Assembly: GCF_042681825.1 (NCBI RefSeq)
Contig: NZ_JBHUGH010000031.1
Location: forward strand, 1 to 22,288
Length of the DNA stretch: 22,288 nt
Reading direction: 5' to 3'
Source of the DNA: Halodurantibacterium flavum
GTDB lineage: Bacteria; Pseudomonadota; Alphaproteobacteria; Rhodobacterales; Rhodobacteraceae
Shown here: one piece after another, positions 9,176-15,822 of the stretch
Position numbering within the stretch: position 1 is the first letter of the stretch
Layout: every line of letters begins with the position of its first letter
Notes under the pieces: generated by a model
Databases searched by the model: none
Told to the model about the DNA's origin: nothing
What the model saw: only the letters and a program-made list of their open reading frames with translations
Made by a program: the position numbers and the translations under genes

Positions 9176-9769
9176 TCAGCCATAGGCCGCCTTTCCGACG
9201 CTCTGTGCGAGCCATGTCGGAAACTGCGGCGCGGCGGCGACCAGTTCGCCGAACACGCCGGGCGGCATCTTCCGTTTCAATGTCGTGAGCGCGGCCTCCG
9301 CCCTTTCGGGGCCGAGCCAAGCCAGCGCCCGCACGGCCTCCCCTGCGGGGCGGTTGGCCAGGGCCAGTTGCCAGCGCGGCGCGTGCCGCAATTCGACGAC
9401 CTGCTTGCCGAGGTGCATCTTTCGGCTGCGTCCGGAAGTCAGATAGACCGAGCGGACGGGCACCTGCGTCGTCAAGCCAAGCGCGTTCGCCGCGGCGGCG
9501 CCGTTCGAGACGATGATCTCCCCCTTTTGGGTCGCGAGGGCCTCGACAGCCTGCTCGACCGACGGTGCGCGCGTGCCAAACCGACTGGTGATGGGGCGCA
9601 GATAGACGCCACGACCGGCGCGGATGAGCTGCCCGCGCTCAGACAGACGCGACAATGCCTGATCCACGGCCGCCCGGTTTCCAAGGTGGAGCAGGCCCTT
9701 GGCGGACACGGGGACGCCTTCGGGCAGTCCCGTCGCATGGGCCAGAATTTGTTCGGTCAGCCGTGTCAT
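9176..9769 (-). CDS. abiEi: AbiEi antitoxin/transcriptional repressor
   Basis: A 197-aa protein of the AbiEi (DUF6088-like) family. The N-terminal winged helix (about 1-60) includes LLHLGNRAAVDQALSRLSER followed by the wing GQLIRAGRGVYLRP. The C-terminal domain (about 70-197) has VSNGAAAANALGLTTQVPVRSVYLT and ends in a helix-rich part. AbiEi proteins bind inverted repeats before their own operon and counteract AbiEii without binding it (type IV toxin-antitoxin). The ATG has AGGAG 7 nt upstream. It is first in a five-gene run on the minus strand and overlaps abiEii by 8 nt. With abiEii broken it may survive as the regulator of the SIR2-HerA-exonuclease genes downstream. Confidence 0.93.
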   Translation of the reverse strand: MTRLTEQILAHATGLPEGVPVSAKGLLHLGNRAAVDQALSRLSERGQLIRAGRGVYLRPITSRFGTRAPSVEQAVEALATQKGEIIVSNGAAAANALGLTTQVPVRSVYLTSGRSRKMHLGKQVVELRHAPRWQLALANRPAGEAVRALAWLGPERAEAALTTLKRKMPPGVFGELVAAAPQFPTWLAQSVGKAAYG

Positions 9770-9779
9770 CGTCTTTCTC

Positions 9780-9816
9780 CTGTCGGAAATATACGCAAGT
9801 TTCTGACAGTTTTCAA
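9780..9816 (-). promoter_or_regulatory. Promoter and overlapping AbiEi-type operator
   Basis: On the minus strand TTGAAA (9816-9811), exactly 17 nt and TATATT (9793-9788) make a near-consensus sigma-70 promoter. The inverted repeat CTGTCGGAAA (9780-9789) and TTTCTGACAG (9800-9809), one mismatch in ten and a 10-nt spacer, covers the -10 and most of the spacer. Transcription should begin near 9781, almost at the ribosome binding site (9777-9781). Binding by AbiEi would block the polymerase. The elements are visible; the control of the genes beyond abiEii is inferred. Confidence 0.75.
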
Positions 9817-9878
9817 GGAAGTCCGGATAGGGGGAAGCCTTCCCCTGCGGCCGAGCCTTGGTCTCTGCCTACCCCTTC

Positions 9879-9896
9879 TGCGGGGAGATCCCCGCA
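9879..9896 (+). other. Perfect GC hairpin between abiEi and ardC
   Basis: TGCGGGG (9879-9885) and CCCCGCA (9890-9896) form a 7-bp perfect stem with loop AGAT. No T-run follows. A second small hairpin, GGGGAA/TTCCCC, lies near 9832-9846. They may separate the divergent units or belong to the ardC 5' region. Confidence 0.4.
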
Positions 9897-9922
9897 ACGC
9901 CCCCTTCAGAGTGAGAGTGCGG

Positions 9923-9981
9923 ACGGATTTTCCGTGACGGGTTAAGGGCTGGAGGAGAGGCTTCCGGCGCCCGTCGCGGAG
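9923..9981 (+). ncRNA. Structured leader RNA of ardC (copy A, radC-motif-like)
   Basis: A small hairpin ACGGA/TCCGT (9923-9935) abuts an outer stem GACGGG (9936-9941) with CCCGTC (9970-9975). Inside is a stem GCTGG (9948-9952) with CCGGC (9964-9968) and an 11-nt loop AGGAGAGGCTT. GGAG, the ribosome binding site, follows at 9978-9981. The same fold recurs at 11414, 14736 and 16542. The gene context (anti-restriction and other DNA-acting proteins in alphaproteobacteria) matches the radC RNA motif as I remember it; I could not test the covariance model. Confidence 0.65.
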
Positions 9982-9990
9982 ATCATCCCG

Positions 9991-10953
9991 ATGGCCAGAC
10001 ACGATCGCAGCCCCGCGGAAGGTGGCGGACGCAGCAACCTTTACGACGACATCACCAACAAGATCATCGCCGAGTTGGAGCAAGGTTGGCTCCCCTGGGT
10101 CCAGCCCTGGGGTGCGTCGCCCGATACCGCCCCGCTGGGCCTGCCGAGAAATGCTTCAACCGGCCGGTCCTATTCGGGCGTCAATATTCTCATCCTCTGG
10201 GGGGCTGTCATCCAGCACGGCTTTCCCGGTCAGTCTTGGCTGACTTTCCGCCAGGCGCTTTCACTTGGCGGTAATGTCAGGAAGGGCGAACGTGGCACTA
10301 CTGTCGTTTATGCCGACCGTTTCACCCCCGAGGACGAAAAACGCCGTGCCCGCGAAACGGGTGAGGATGCGCATGCCATCCCGTTCCTGAAGCGGTTCAC
10401 GGTCTTTAACGCCGCGCAATGCGAGGGCCTGCCTGATGACATCACGGCAGTCGCGCCGCCACCGCCGCCGGGGCTGATCGAACCTCGGGTCGAGGCGCTG
10501 ATCCGGGCCACCGGCATCGATTTTCGTATCGGCGGCAATCGCACCTTCTATATGCCGTCCCTCGACTATGTGCAGGTGCCGCCTCCGCAAGCCTATTTCG
10601 AGCCGATCAACTGGCACAGGACGGCCCTCCACGAGTTGGGGCACGCCAGCGGCCATCACAGCCGTCTCAACCGCGATCTGACCGGCTCGTTCGGCTCGAA
10701 GAAATACGCCTTCGAGGAAATGATTGCCGAACAGACCGCGGCTTTCAGCTGCGCCGCGCTCGGGATCGTGCCGACCGTCCGCCATGCTGATTACATTGGG
10801 TCGTGGCTGGAGGTCATGCGCGAGGATTCCCGCGCCATTGTCCGCGCGGCCTCGCAGGCCAGCAAGGCGGCGGACTGGCTGCTGTCGCATCTGCCGACCG
10901 AGGACACCGTGGAGCCGGATGCCAGCGTAACCGACCGGAGGGTTGCGGCATGA
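9991..10953 (+). CDS. ardC: ArdC-like anti-restriction protein (ssDNA-binding domain plus zincin)
   Basis: A 320-aa ArdC-family protein. The N-terminal DUF1738 region (about 15-140) starts NLYDDITNKIIAELEQGWLPWVQPW and has the typical YSGVNILILW and WLTFRQA motifs; in ArdC this part binds single-stranded DNA and protects incoming plasmid DNA from restriction. The C-terminal zincin-like domain carries HELGHASGHHSRL (214-226) with the HExxH zinc site, and EEMIAEQTAAF (242-252) supplies the third ligand. It is probably cytoplasmic; no signal peptide is seen. The start follows GGAG and the structured leader at 9923-9981. The stop overlaps the next start (ATGA). It likely shields the island when it enters a new host. 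Confidence 0.93.
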   Translation: MARHDRSPAEGGGRSNLYDDITNKIIAELEQGWLPWVQPWGASPDTAPLGLPRNASTGRSYSGVNILILWGAVIQHGFPGQSWLTFRQALSLGGNVRKGERGTTVVYADRFTPEDEKRRARETGEDAHAIPFLKRFTVFNAAQCEGLPDDITAVAPPPPPGLIEPRVEALIRATGIDFRIGGNRTFYMPSLDYVQVPPPQAYFEPINWHRTALHELGHASGHHSRLNRDLTGSFGSKKYAFEEMIAEQTAAFSCAALGIVPTVRHADYIGSWLEVMREDSRAIVRAASQASKAADWLLSHLPTEDTVEPDASVTDRRVAA

Positions 10954-11345
10954 TCCTTCCGACCGGCACACAGCGCGACCGTCTGCTGGCGAATGGTCGC
11001 CAGCGCGATCAGGATCACATCCCGGTCGTGAAGTTCTTCAACCCCCTCGGTGAAGGCGTCTGGCTCGCCACCGAACTGGATGACGATGGCGACATCATGT
11101 TCGGCCTGGCCGATCTCGGCTATCCCGAACTGGGTTCGTGGAGCCTGAGCGAGATGCGGTCAGTCCGGCTGCCCTTCGGCATGGGCATCGAGCGCGATCT
11201 GCTGTTCACCGGCGATTTCCCGATCTCGGTCTGGGCCGAGGCCGCCCGCGAAACCGGCAGCATCCGCGCCGCCGAGCGTCTGCTCTGCCGCGTTGGCGGA
11301 AGCTTTTCCCGTACATCCGCCGATACAGAAAACCGGAGTGCCTGA
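10950..11345 (+). CDS. DUF2958 family protein
   Basis: A 131-aa protein resembling the DUF2958 family, often found beside ArdC in conjugative and integrative elements. Recognisable stretches are VVKFFNPLGEGVWLATELDDDGD (about 27-49), FGLADLGYPELGSWSLSEM (about 51-69) and LPFGMGIERDLLF. The family has no established function. The ATG overlaps the ardC stop by 4 nt, so the two are translated together, and the ATG is chosen for that reason (the frame is open further upstream inside ardC). The C-terminal 25 residues are rich in Arg and Ser and look unstructured. Confidence 0.85.
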   Translation: MILPTGTQRDRLLANGRQRDQDHIPVVKFFNPLGEGVWLATELDDDGDIMFGLADLGYPELGSWSLSEMRSVRLPFGMGIERDLLFTGDFPISVWAEAARETGSIRAAERLLCRVGGSFSRTSADTENRSA

Positions 11346-11413
11346 TTTCCGGGTTTCAGGTTCTGCGGCTGGCGTCGCTCTCTTCAGAGGAAGAGTGCGG
11401 CGCTTCGCTTCGT

Positions 11414-11459
11414 GACGGGCTGATAGCCGGAGAGAGAGGCTCACCGGCGTCCGTCATGG
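11414..11459 (+). ncRNA. Structured leader RNA of the parB-like gene (copy B)
   Basis: Outer stem GACGGG (11414-11419) with TCCGTC (11450-11455), closing in a G-T pair; inner stem GCCGG (11426-11430) with CCGGC (11444-11448); 13-nt loop AGAGAGAGGCTCA. GGAG for the next gene follows at 11458-11461. Compared with copies A and C, the inner stem changes from GCTGG or GTCGG to GCCGG while pairing is kept, which supports a functional RNA. Confidence 0.65.
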
Positions 11460-11469
11460 AGTAACTGAC

Positions 11470-13608
11470 ATGGCCACTGCCGTTCAGAAAATCACCTTGT
11501 CGTCCTCGCGCGACATTCCCTTCAACAAGCTGGTTCTCAGCCAGTCCAACGTCCGGCGCGTCAAGGCCGGGATCTCGGTCGAGGAGCTGGCCGAGTCCAT
11601 CGCCCGTCGCGGCCTGATCCAGTCCCTGCATGTTCGCCCGGTGGTGGATGCCGAAGGCAAGGAAACCGGCATGTTCGAGGTGCCCGCCGGCGGTCGCCGC
11701 TTCCGGGCGCTGGAACTGCTGGTCAAGCAGAAGCGCCTCGCCAAGGTCGCGCCGGTCCCCTGCGTCGTGTCGGAGGCCAACGCCGATGTGCTGATCGATG
11801 AGGTTTCGCTCGCCGAAAATATCGAGCGTGCACCGCTGCATCCGCTCGATCAGTTTCGCGCCTTCCAGGCCATGCGCGAGAAGGGCATGACCGAAGAGGC
11901 GATTGCGGCCGCCTTCTTCGTGGATGCCAAGGTGGTGAAGCAGCGCCTGCGTCTGGTTTCGGTCTCACCGACATTGCTCGACATCTATGCCGAGGACGGC
12001 ATGACGCTGGAGCAACTCATGGCCTTCAGCGTCAGTTCTGACCATGCCCGGCAGGAGCAGGTCTGGGACGCGATCAAGGATGGCTGGCAGAAAGAACCCT
12101 ACCACATCCGGCGCCTGCTGACCGAAACCACGGTCCGCGCCGTCGACAAGCGGGCAGTGTTTGTCGGAATTGCCGCCTATGAGGAAGCTGGCGGTTGCGT
12201 GCTGCGCGATCTCTTCCAGCAGGACGATGGTGGCTGGCTTCAAGATCCGGTGCTGCTCGACCGGCTCGTGGGCGAAAAGCTGAAGACCGAGGCCGAAGCC
12301 ATCGCCGCCGAGGGCTGGAAGTGGATCGAGGTCGCCATCACGTTTCCTTATGGTCACGATCATGGCCTTCGCCAGATTGTCGGTGCCACGGTCGATCTGA
12401 GTGACGAGGAACGCGCTACCCGCGAGGCATTGCGCGACGAATATGACCGGCTTGAAGCAGAATATGGCGAGGCTGACGAATTGCCTGACGAGATCGACGC
12501 CCGCCTGGGTGAGATCGAACAGGCGCTGGAAGCCTTCGAGCGCCGTCCGATGACCTTCGACCCGGAACAGATCGGCATGGCGGGTGTCTTCATCAGCATC
12601 GACGCCGATGGCGCATTGCTGATCGAACGCGGCTATGTTCGCGCCGAGGACGAAACGCCTGCGGAACCGGAGGCTGAGATCGTTGACCCGGAAACCGGCG
12701 AGGTAATCCAGCGGGCAGAACCGGAGGCAAGCCACATGCGTGCGGTTATCACGCTGGGCGGCCAGCCGGTCGAAACGGAGGAGGAAGACGAGGCAGACAC
12801 CATCAAGCCGCTGCCGGATCGTCTGGTGAGCGAGTTGACCGCGCATCGCACGCTGGCGCTGCGGGATGCGGTGGCCGTGAACCCGCAAGTCGCCATGACG
12901 GCACTGCTCCACCGGCTGGTCATGGATTGCTTCATGCCGCATTCCGGCAAGGGTTGCCTCGAAGCACAGGTCCGGGAGGTTCATCTGCCCGCACAAGCGG
13001 AGGATCTGCGCGACAGCGCCTCGGCCAAATCCATTTCAGATCGGCACGAACGCTGGGGCGATCATGTCCCGGCAGACGATGCCGCCCTCTGGGATTGGCT
13101 GAGCGATCTGGATGATGGTTCGCGCATGGAGTTGCTCGCCCATTGCGTCAGCTTCGGTGTCAACGCGCTCTATGAAAAGCCCAACCCTTACAGCGGCACG
13201 GGCGTCAGCCAGCACGGGCTGGACATCCGCCTGTCGCAGGCTGACCGGCTGGCCCGCTCGACCGGCCTCGACATGGTGGCCGTGGGCTGGCAGCCGACGG
13301 TTGGCAATTATCTCGGTCGCGTGACCAAGCCGCGTATCCTCGAAGCCGTGCGCGAAGGGGCCGGAGACCGGGCTGCCGATCTGATCGGGCACCTCAAGAA
13401 GGGCGACATGGCCAAGGAAGCCGAACGGCTGCTTGCGGATACCGGCTGGCTGCCCGAGCCGCTGCGCATGGTGGATGACGGTATCGAACTTGATCAGGTA
13501 TCGGGCGCTGCGGCTGAAGCCGACGATCTGCCCGATTTCCTCTCCGGCGATGGCGAGGACGACCCGGCTGACGATGAGGAAGAACAGCATATGGTCGCTG
13601 CTGAATAG
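11470..13608 (+). CDS. ParB/RepB/Spo0J-domain protein, 712 aa
   Basis: The N-terminal ParB domain (about 15-125) has the nucleotide-binding motif GGRRFRA (74-80) and the ENIER box (117-121). A helix-turn-helix (about 135-168) reads EKGMTEEAIAAAFFVDAKVVKQRLRL. The remaining 540 residues are helical and acidic, with a long charged region (about 300-440) and a Glu/Asp-rich end. This is much longer than chromosomal ParB (about 300 aa). Similar long ParB-like proteins are common on alphaproteobacterial plasmids and islands, where they are called partition proteins, but no parA is visible here. It may bind island DNA for maintenance or regulation. The start follows GGAG and leader B. Two strong terminators follow the stop. 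Confidence 0.9.
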   Translation: MATAVQKITLSSSRDIPFNKLVLSQSNVRRVKAGISVEELAESIARRGLIQSLHVRPVVDAEGKETGMFEVPAGGRRFRALELLVKQKRLAKVAPVPCVVSEANADVLIDEVSLAENIERAPLHPLDQFRAFQAMREKGMTEEAIAAAFFVDAKVVKQRLRLVSVSPTLLDIYAEDGMTLEQLMAFSVSSDHARQEQVWDAIKDGWQKEPYHIRRLLTETTVRAVDKRAVFVGIAAYEEAGGCVLRDLFQQDDGGWLQDPVLLDRLVGEKLKTEAEAIAAEGWKWIEVAITFPYGHDHGLRQIVGATVDLSDEERATREALRDEYDRLEAEYGEADELPDEIDARLGEIEQALEAFERRPMTFDPEQIGMAGVFISIDADGALLIERGYVRAEDETPAEPEAEIVDPETGEVIQRAEPEASHMRAVITLGGQPVETEEEDEADTIKPLPDRLVSELTAHRTLALRDAVAVNPQVAMTALLHRLVMDCFMPHSGKGCLEAQVREVHLPAQAEDLRDSASAKSISDRHERWGDHVPADDAALWDWLSDLDDGSRMELLAHCVSFGVNALYEKPNPYSGTGVSQHGLDIRLSQADRLARSTGLDMVAVGWQPTVGNYLGRVTKPRILEAVREGAGDRAADLIGHLKKGDMAKEAERLLADTGWLPEPLRMVDDGIELDQVSGAAAEADDLPDFLSGDGEDDPADDEEEQHMVAAE

Positions 13609-13616
13609 CACTCATG

Positions 13617-13643
13617 CGGGGCGGCTTCGGTCGCCCCGTTTAT
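13617..13643 (+). terminator. Terminator after the parB-like gene
   Basis: CGGGGCGGC (13617-13625) pairs with GTCGCCCCG (13630-13638) around a TTCG tetraloop, followed by TTTAT. It starts 8 nt after the parB stop. Confidence 0.8.
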
Positions 13644-13664
13644 CACCCTCCGTTTCCGCAACTC

Positions 13665-13694
13665 GCCCGGTCCTTGTGATCGGGCTTTTTCTTT
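13665..13694 (+). terminator. Second rho-independent terminator before the 101-aa gene
   Basis: GCCCGGT (13665-13671) pairs with ATCGGGC (13679-13685), followed by TTTTTCTTT. It lies 20 nt upstream of the next ATG, so it may act as an attenuator for that gene, as well as a backup terminator for parB. Confidence 0.75.
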
Positions 13695-13705
13695 GGAGAC
13701 TTTCC

Positions 13706-14011
13706 ATGTCTGCCAGCATCGACATTGACGAAATCTTTGCCCAGGATCGGGAAAACCGTCCGATGGAGCGCACGCTGCCCTGGGAGGAAACCCGCGACGG
13801 CATCACCGTCGTCGTGGAACCAAAGCCCCATTGGGCCGAAGACATGCGGGTGTTCCGGCTCGATGCCCGTGAGTATTGCCGCTACGCCGAGTGGGCCGCT
13901 CATGGTGCTCGTGCCCGTTTCTTCGGTCATATCGATACCTCGGGCGATGATTTGATAATGAAGGCGCGCGCGATGATCGCCCGAGAAATTGCCGATGGGC
14001 TTTGGAGCTGA
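13706..14011 (+). CDS. Hypothetical protein, 101 aa
   Basis: An acidic 101-aa protein that I do not recognise. It starts MSASIDIDEIFAQDRENRPMER, then has a possible beta strand GITVVVEPKPHW and a helix-rich C-terminal half (YCRYAEWAAHGARARFFGHI, then IMKARAMIAREIADGLWS). There is no signal peptide or membrane segment. The ATG has GGAG at 13695-13698. It lies alone between the terminators of the parB unit and a non-coding stretch of 417 bases. Genes of this size are common next to parB-like genes in related islands, but I can give no function. Confidence 0.75.
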   Translation: MSASIDIDEIFAQDRENRPMERTLPWEETRDGITVVVEPKPHWAEDMRVFRLDAREYCRYAEWAAHGARARFFGHIDTSGDDLIMKARAMIAREIADGLWS

Positions 14012-14428
14012 AGTCCCGATCGCAGGGTGTCGGGCCGTGAGGATGGGAGGTCTGCAGCGGACGGAGCCAATCCGGCTTCACCATGCAATCCGCCGTCCCC
14101 ATCAGGACAAGCGGCAGCCATCTGTGGCCCGATGGGAACACGATCCTGATGCCAGCATGATGGCAAGGCTGGCGCGGCAGAGCATCTGCGACGGGTATCC
14201 GGCATCCTGTCAGATGCGAAAAACCACCCCCGCTTCCATTCGCAAACCTTGGTCCGATCCGTCTCTTTGACATTCAACCCCAAAGGGGTCGGCTTACGCG
14301 TGCGTGCCGCCCTCGGGGATTCGGAAAAAGTCCGAACGCCCTCGGGTGATTGCAGATCCGGTCAGACACTTCGGGCGCCTGTCGCGCGGGGGATGGTCCC
14401 CCGCCTCCAAAGACAGGAGCCGGAACCC
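14012..14428 (+). other. Non-coding stretch with hairpins and a short direct repeat
   Basis: No convincing gene on either strand. It holds TTGACA at 14267-14272, a possible -35 without a good -10; a hairpin ACCCC/GGGGT around 14277-14289; the repeated sequence GCCCTCGGGxGATT at about 14308 and 14338, flanking a hairpin TTCGGA/TCCGAA (14320-14336); and the leader hairpins described at 14378. It probably carries the promoter and 5' UTR of the 54-aa gene. Confidence 0.5.
14378..14419 (+). promoter_or_regulatory. Nested hairpin leader that covers the ribosome binding site
   Basis: CCTGTC (14378-14383) pairs with GACAGG (14412-14417), and inside lies an 8-bp hairpin GCGGGGGA (14386-14393) with TCCCCCGC (14397-14404). 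The likely ribosome binding site AGGAG (14415-14419) overlaps the 3' arm of the outer stem, 9 nt before the ATG at 14429. The fold would hide the site. It lacks the purine loop of the other leaders, so it may be a different type. Confidence 0.5.
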
Positions 14429-14593
14429 ATGTCCTATGCAGATGCCACCGCCTTCGCCGCCAGCCTTGCCGCCACGCTGATGGTTTCGATCGTTGTGTTC
14501 CAGGCCGGAGACGGCACCCACGCCGCTTGCCCCGCCGCCGAGTTCGACGGCGACGACGACATGGTGAAGCTGGAGCTGGACCCGTGGGAGTAA
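14429..14593 (+). CDS. Small hypothetical protein, 54 aa, possible membrane segment
   Basis: The predicted peptide begins MSYADATAFAASLAATLMV, followed by SIVVFQ, a hydrophobic helix (about 8-26) that could be a membrane anchor, and ends in an acidic tail (EFDGDDDMVKLELDPWE). The ATG is selected because AGGAG lies 9 nt upstream and a structured leader ends there; the frame is open further upstream but without a start signal. I recognise no family. It is short, so coding is not certain, but the leader and the strongly acidic, ordered tail favour a real gene. Confidence 0.55.
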   Translation: MSYADATAFAASLAATLMVSIVVFQAGDGTHAACPAAEFDGDDDMVKLELDPWE

Positions 14594-14618
14594 GGCGCGA
14601 AAGCGCCTCACCCCCGAC

Positions 14619-14649
14619 GGCCCGAGCGCGGCAGCCCGCGCTTCGGGCC
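14619..14649 (+). terminator. Possible terminator after the 54-aa gene
   Basis: GGCCCG plus GCGCG (14619-14630) pairs with CGCGC and CGGGCC (14637-14649), with an A facing TT between them and a 6-nt loop. The tail TTCAGCCTT is not a good T-run. A GNRA hairpin GGCGC-GAAA-GCGCC lies just before it (14594-14607). Confidence 0.45.
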
Positions 14650-14721
14650 TTCAGCCTTGCGATGGTCGCCCATCGCCGGCAGCGGAACCGGGAACAAGCC
14701 CGGTCAGAGAGGAAGAGTGCG

Positions 14722-14783
14722 GGCCGTTCGGCCGTGACGGGTTGAGGGTCGGAGAGAGAGGCTCACCGGCGCCCGTCATGGAG
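14722..14783 (+). ncRNA. Structured leader RNA of the 182-aa gene (copy C)
   Basis: Hairpin GGCC-GTTC-GGCC (14722-14733), outer stem GACGGG (14736-14741) with CCCGTC (14772-14777), inner stem GTCGG (14748-14752) with CCGGC (14766-14770), loop AGAGAGAGGCTCA identical to copy B. GGAG at 14780-14783 follows directly and fixes the start of the next gene at ATG 14792. Confidence 0.65.
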
Positions 14784-14791
14784 TGATCCCG

Positions 14792-15340
14792 ATGACCTTT
14801 GCCCGTTGCGAAACCTTTCGTTCCATCGGCCAGATTCTGGCTGCCGATGTGCTGCCCGCGGTTTATCGGTCGCAAAAACTGCCGCTGCGCATCTCGTGCC
14901 TCGGCGTGGCAAGCTATGACGCCAGTGATGCGGCAAACAGCTTTGACCGTGTGATCCCGCTTGGGGAATGCCCGTCACCGGAAGAGGCCATCCAGGCCGC
15001 AGCCTTGCGCGTGGCGCGCGGTGATATTTGCACGGGGCCGGACAGCCTCCCGTATTTTCAGCCGCGCATCATGCTCATTCAGGACCAAGATCAGCGTCTG
15101 GTCCTCGCCGGCGAAATCCGCGTCGGCATTATCCTCTGGCAACAGCCGGTCGCATCCGATGCCGAGGCACGCAGGATCGTGACCGAGGCCAGCCGGTTGC
15201 GCGGTATGGCATTCCGGGCCTCAGACCCCGTTGATGCGAGACGGCTGCGTTACCGTGCCGCTGCGCTGGAAACCCGGCTGGTCGATCCCTTCTGGCGCGA
15301 TGCCGCGGCTGATCTGCTCCGCCTGCCGCAGGCCGCCTGA
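14792..15340 (+). CDS. Hypothetical protein, 182 aa
   Basis: A 182-aa protein of unknown function. It begins MTFARCETFRSIGQILAADVLP and appears to be an alpha/beta protein with a beta-rich middle (RIMLIQDQDQRLVLAGEIRVGIILW, about 92-116) and an Arg- and Ala-rich helical C-terminus. There is no signal peptide. The ATG at 14792 is preferred over the in-frame GTG at 14783 because GGAG (14780-14783) gives an 8-nt spacing and the other leaders have the same arrangement. It is first of three plus-strand genes that end at the terminator near 16480. The leader RNA suggests shared control with ardC, the parB-like gene and the helicase. Confidence 0.8.
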   Translation: MTFARCETFRSIGQILAADVLPAVYRSQKLPLRISCLGVASYDASDAANSFDRVIPLGECPSPEEAIQAAALRVARGDICTGPDSLPYFQPRIMLIQDQDQRLVLAGEIRVGIILWQQPVASDAEARRIVTEASRLRGMAFRASDPVDARRLRYRAAALETRLVDPFWRDAAADLLRLPQAA

Positions 15341-15405
15341 ACTTCAACCATTCCATCCCATTCGGCTTGGCCATACGCCGGGCCATGTCATGTCCGGAGA
15401 TCGTC

Positions 15406-15822
15406 ATGGCCGACTATTACACGCATTTTTCCTGCCTTCTCGACGTAGGCACCCCCGAAAACGCCGCCCGCGCGCTTGAGCTCTACAACGCTCTGGCGGA
15501 TGACAATGCCGCCGAAGACCCGCCTTCGGACGGCTTTCTGCTCTCCATCCAGCCAGAACATGGCGGCACGCAACTCTGGATGCGCGATGATGTCACCGGC
15601 GATCCCGAGCATGTCATCCAGTTCGTCAAACGCTGCGCTACCGAGTTCCGCCTGACGGGCCTATGGGGCCTTCAATACGCAAACAGCTGCTCAAAACCGC
15701 GAATCGACGGATTTGGTGGCGGCGCGCATGTCCTCGATCTCGCCACCGGCGAGACGGTGGACTGGATCGACACCAATGGTTGGCTTTCCTCGGTTCTCGA
15801 AGCGAGAGATCCCTATGCCTGA
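15406..15822 (+). CDS. Hypothetical protein, 138 aa
   Basis: A 138-aa acidic protein beginning MADYYTHFSCLLDVGTPENA. It has a helix (AARALELYNALADDNA), a strand-rich centre with GFLLSIQPEHGGTQLWMRDD, and a C-terminal part FGGGAHVLDLATGETVDWIDTNGWL. Similar proteins occur in plasmid and island clusters, but I know no function. The ATG at 15406 is chosen for GGAG at 15396-15399; an in-frame ATG at 15385 has no such signal. The stop overlaps the next ATG, so the two are translated together. Confidence 0.8.
   Translation: MADYYTHFSCLLDVGTPENAARALELYNALADDNAAEDPPSDGFLLSIQPEHGGTQLWMRDDVTGDPEHVIQFVKRCATEFRLTGLWGLQYANSCSKPRIDGFGGGAHVLDLATGETVDWIDTNGWLSSVLEARDPYA

Larger units (their letters stand above)
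7596..9183 (-). pseudogene. abiEii: AbiEii nucleotidyltransferase toxin, interrupted by an IS110 fragment
   Basis: Two pieces of one AbiEii/AbiGii-family gene. The N-terminal part (9183 down to 8746, 146 codons) has the nucleotidyltransferase core: KGGTSLSKAY (56-65) and FSEDVDL (71-77). The C-terminal part (8174 down to 7596) starts at FIDYEATAAGSGYV and includes VMLEFGARSTGEP, ERTFWEKATAIHVFCLQ and FARHWHDV, all typical of the family. Joining the pieces gives an in-frame protein of 338 aa, the normal family length, with no residue missing. The start overlaps the abiEi stop by 8 nt. AbiEii toxins transfer nucleotides to tRNA or other substrates and are countered by AbiEi. As it stands, the N-terminal part reads on into the insert, giving a 340-aa chimera that keeps the core motifs but loses the C-terminal domain, so the toxin is probably inactive or altered. 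Confidence 0.9.

Noticed and set aside
8161..9183. A 340-aa intact AbiEii gene
   Set aside because: Only the first 146 residues are AbiEii; the rest is antisense IS110 sequence, and the true C-terminal half lies beyond the insert.
11965..12996. Minus-strand ORF of 343 aa
   Set aside because: Antisense of the ParB-like gene, with no recognisable domain or start signal.
13989..14270. Plus-strand ORF of 93 aa in the long gap
   Set aside because: No ribosome binding site, Arg/Pro-rich shadow-like composition and no recognisable motif.
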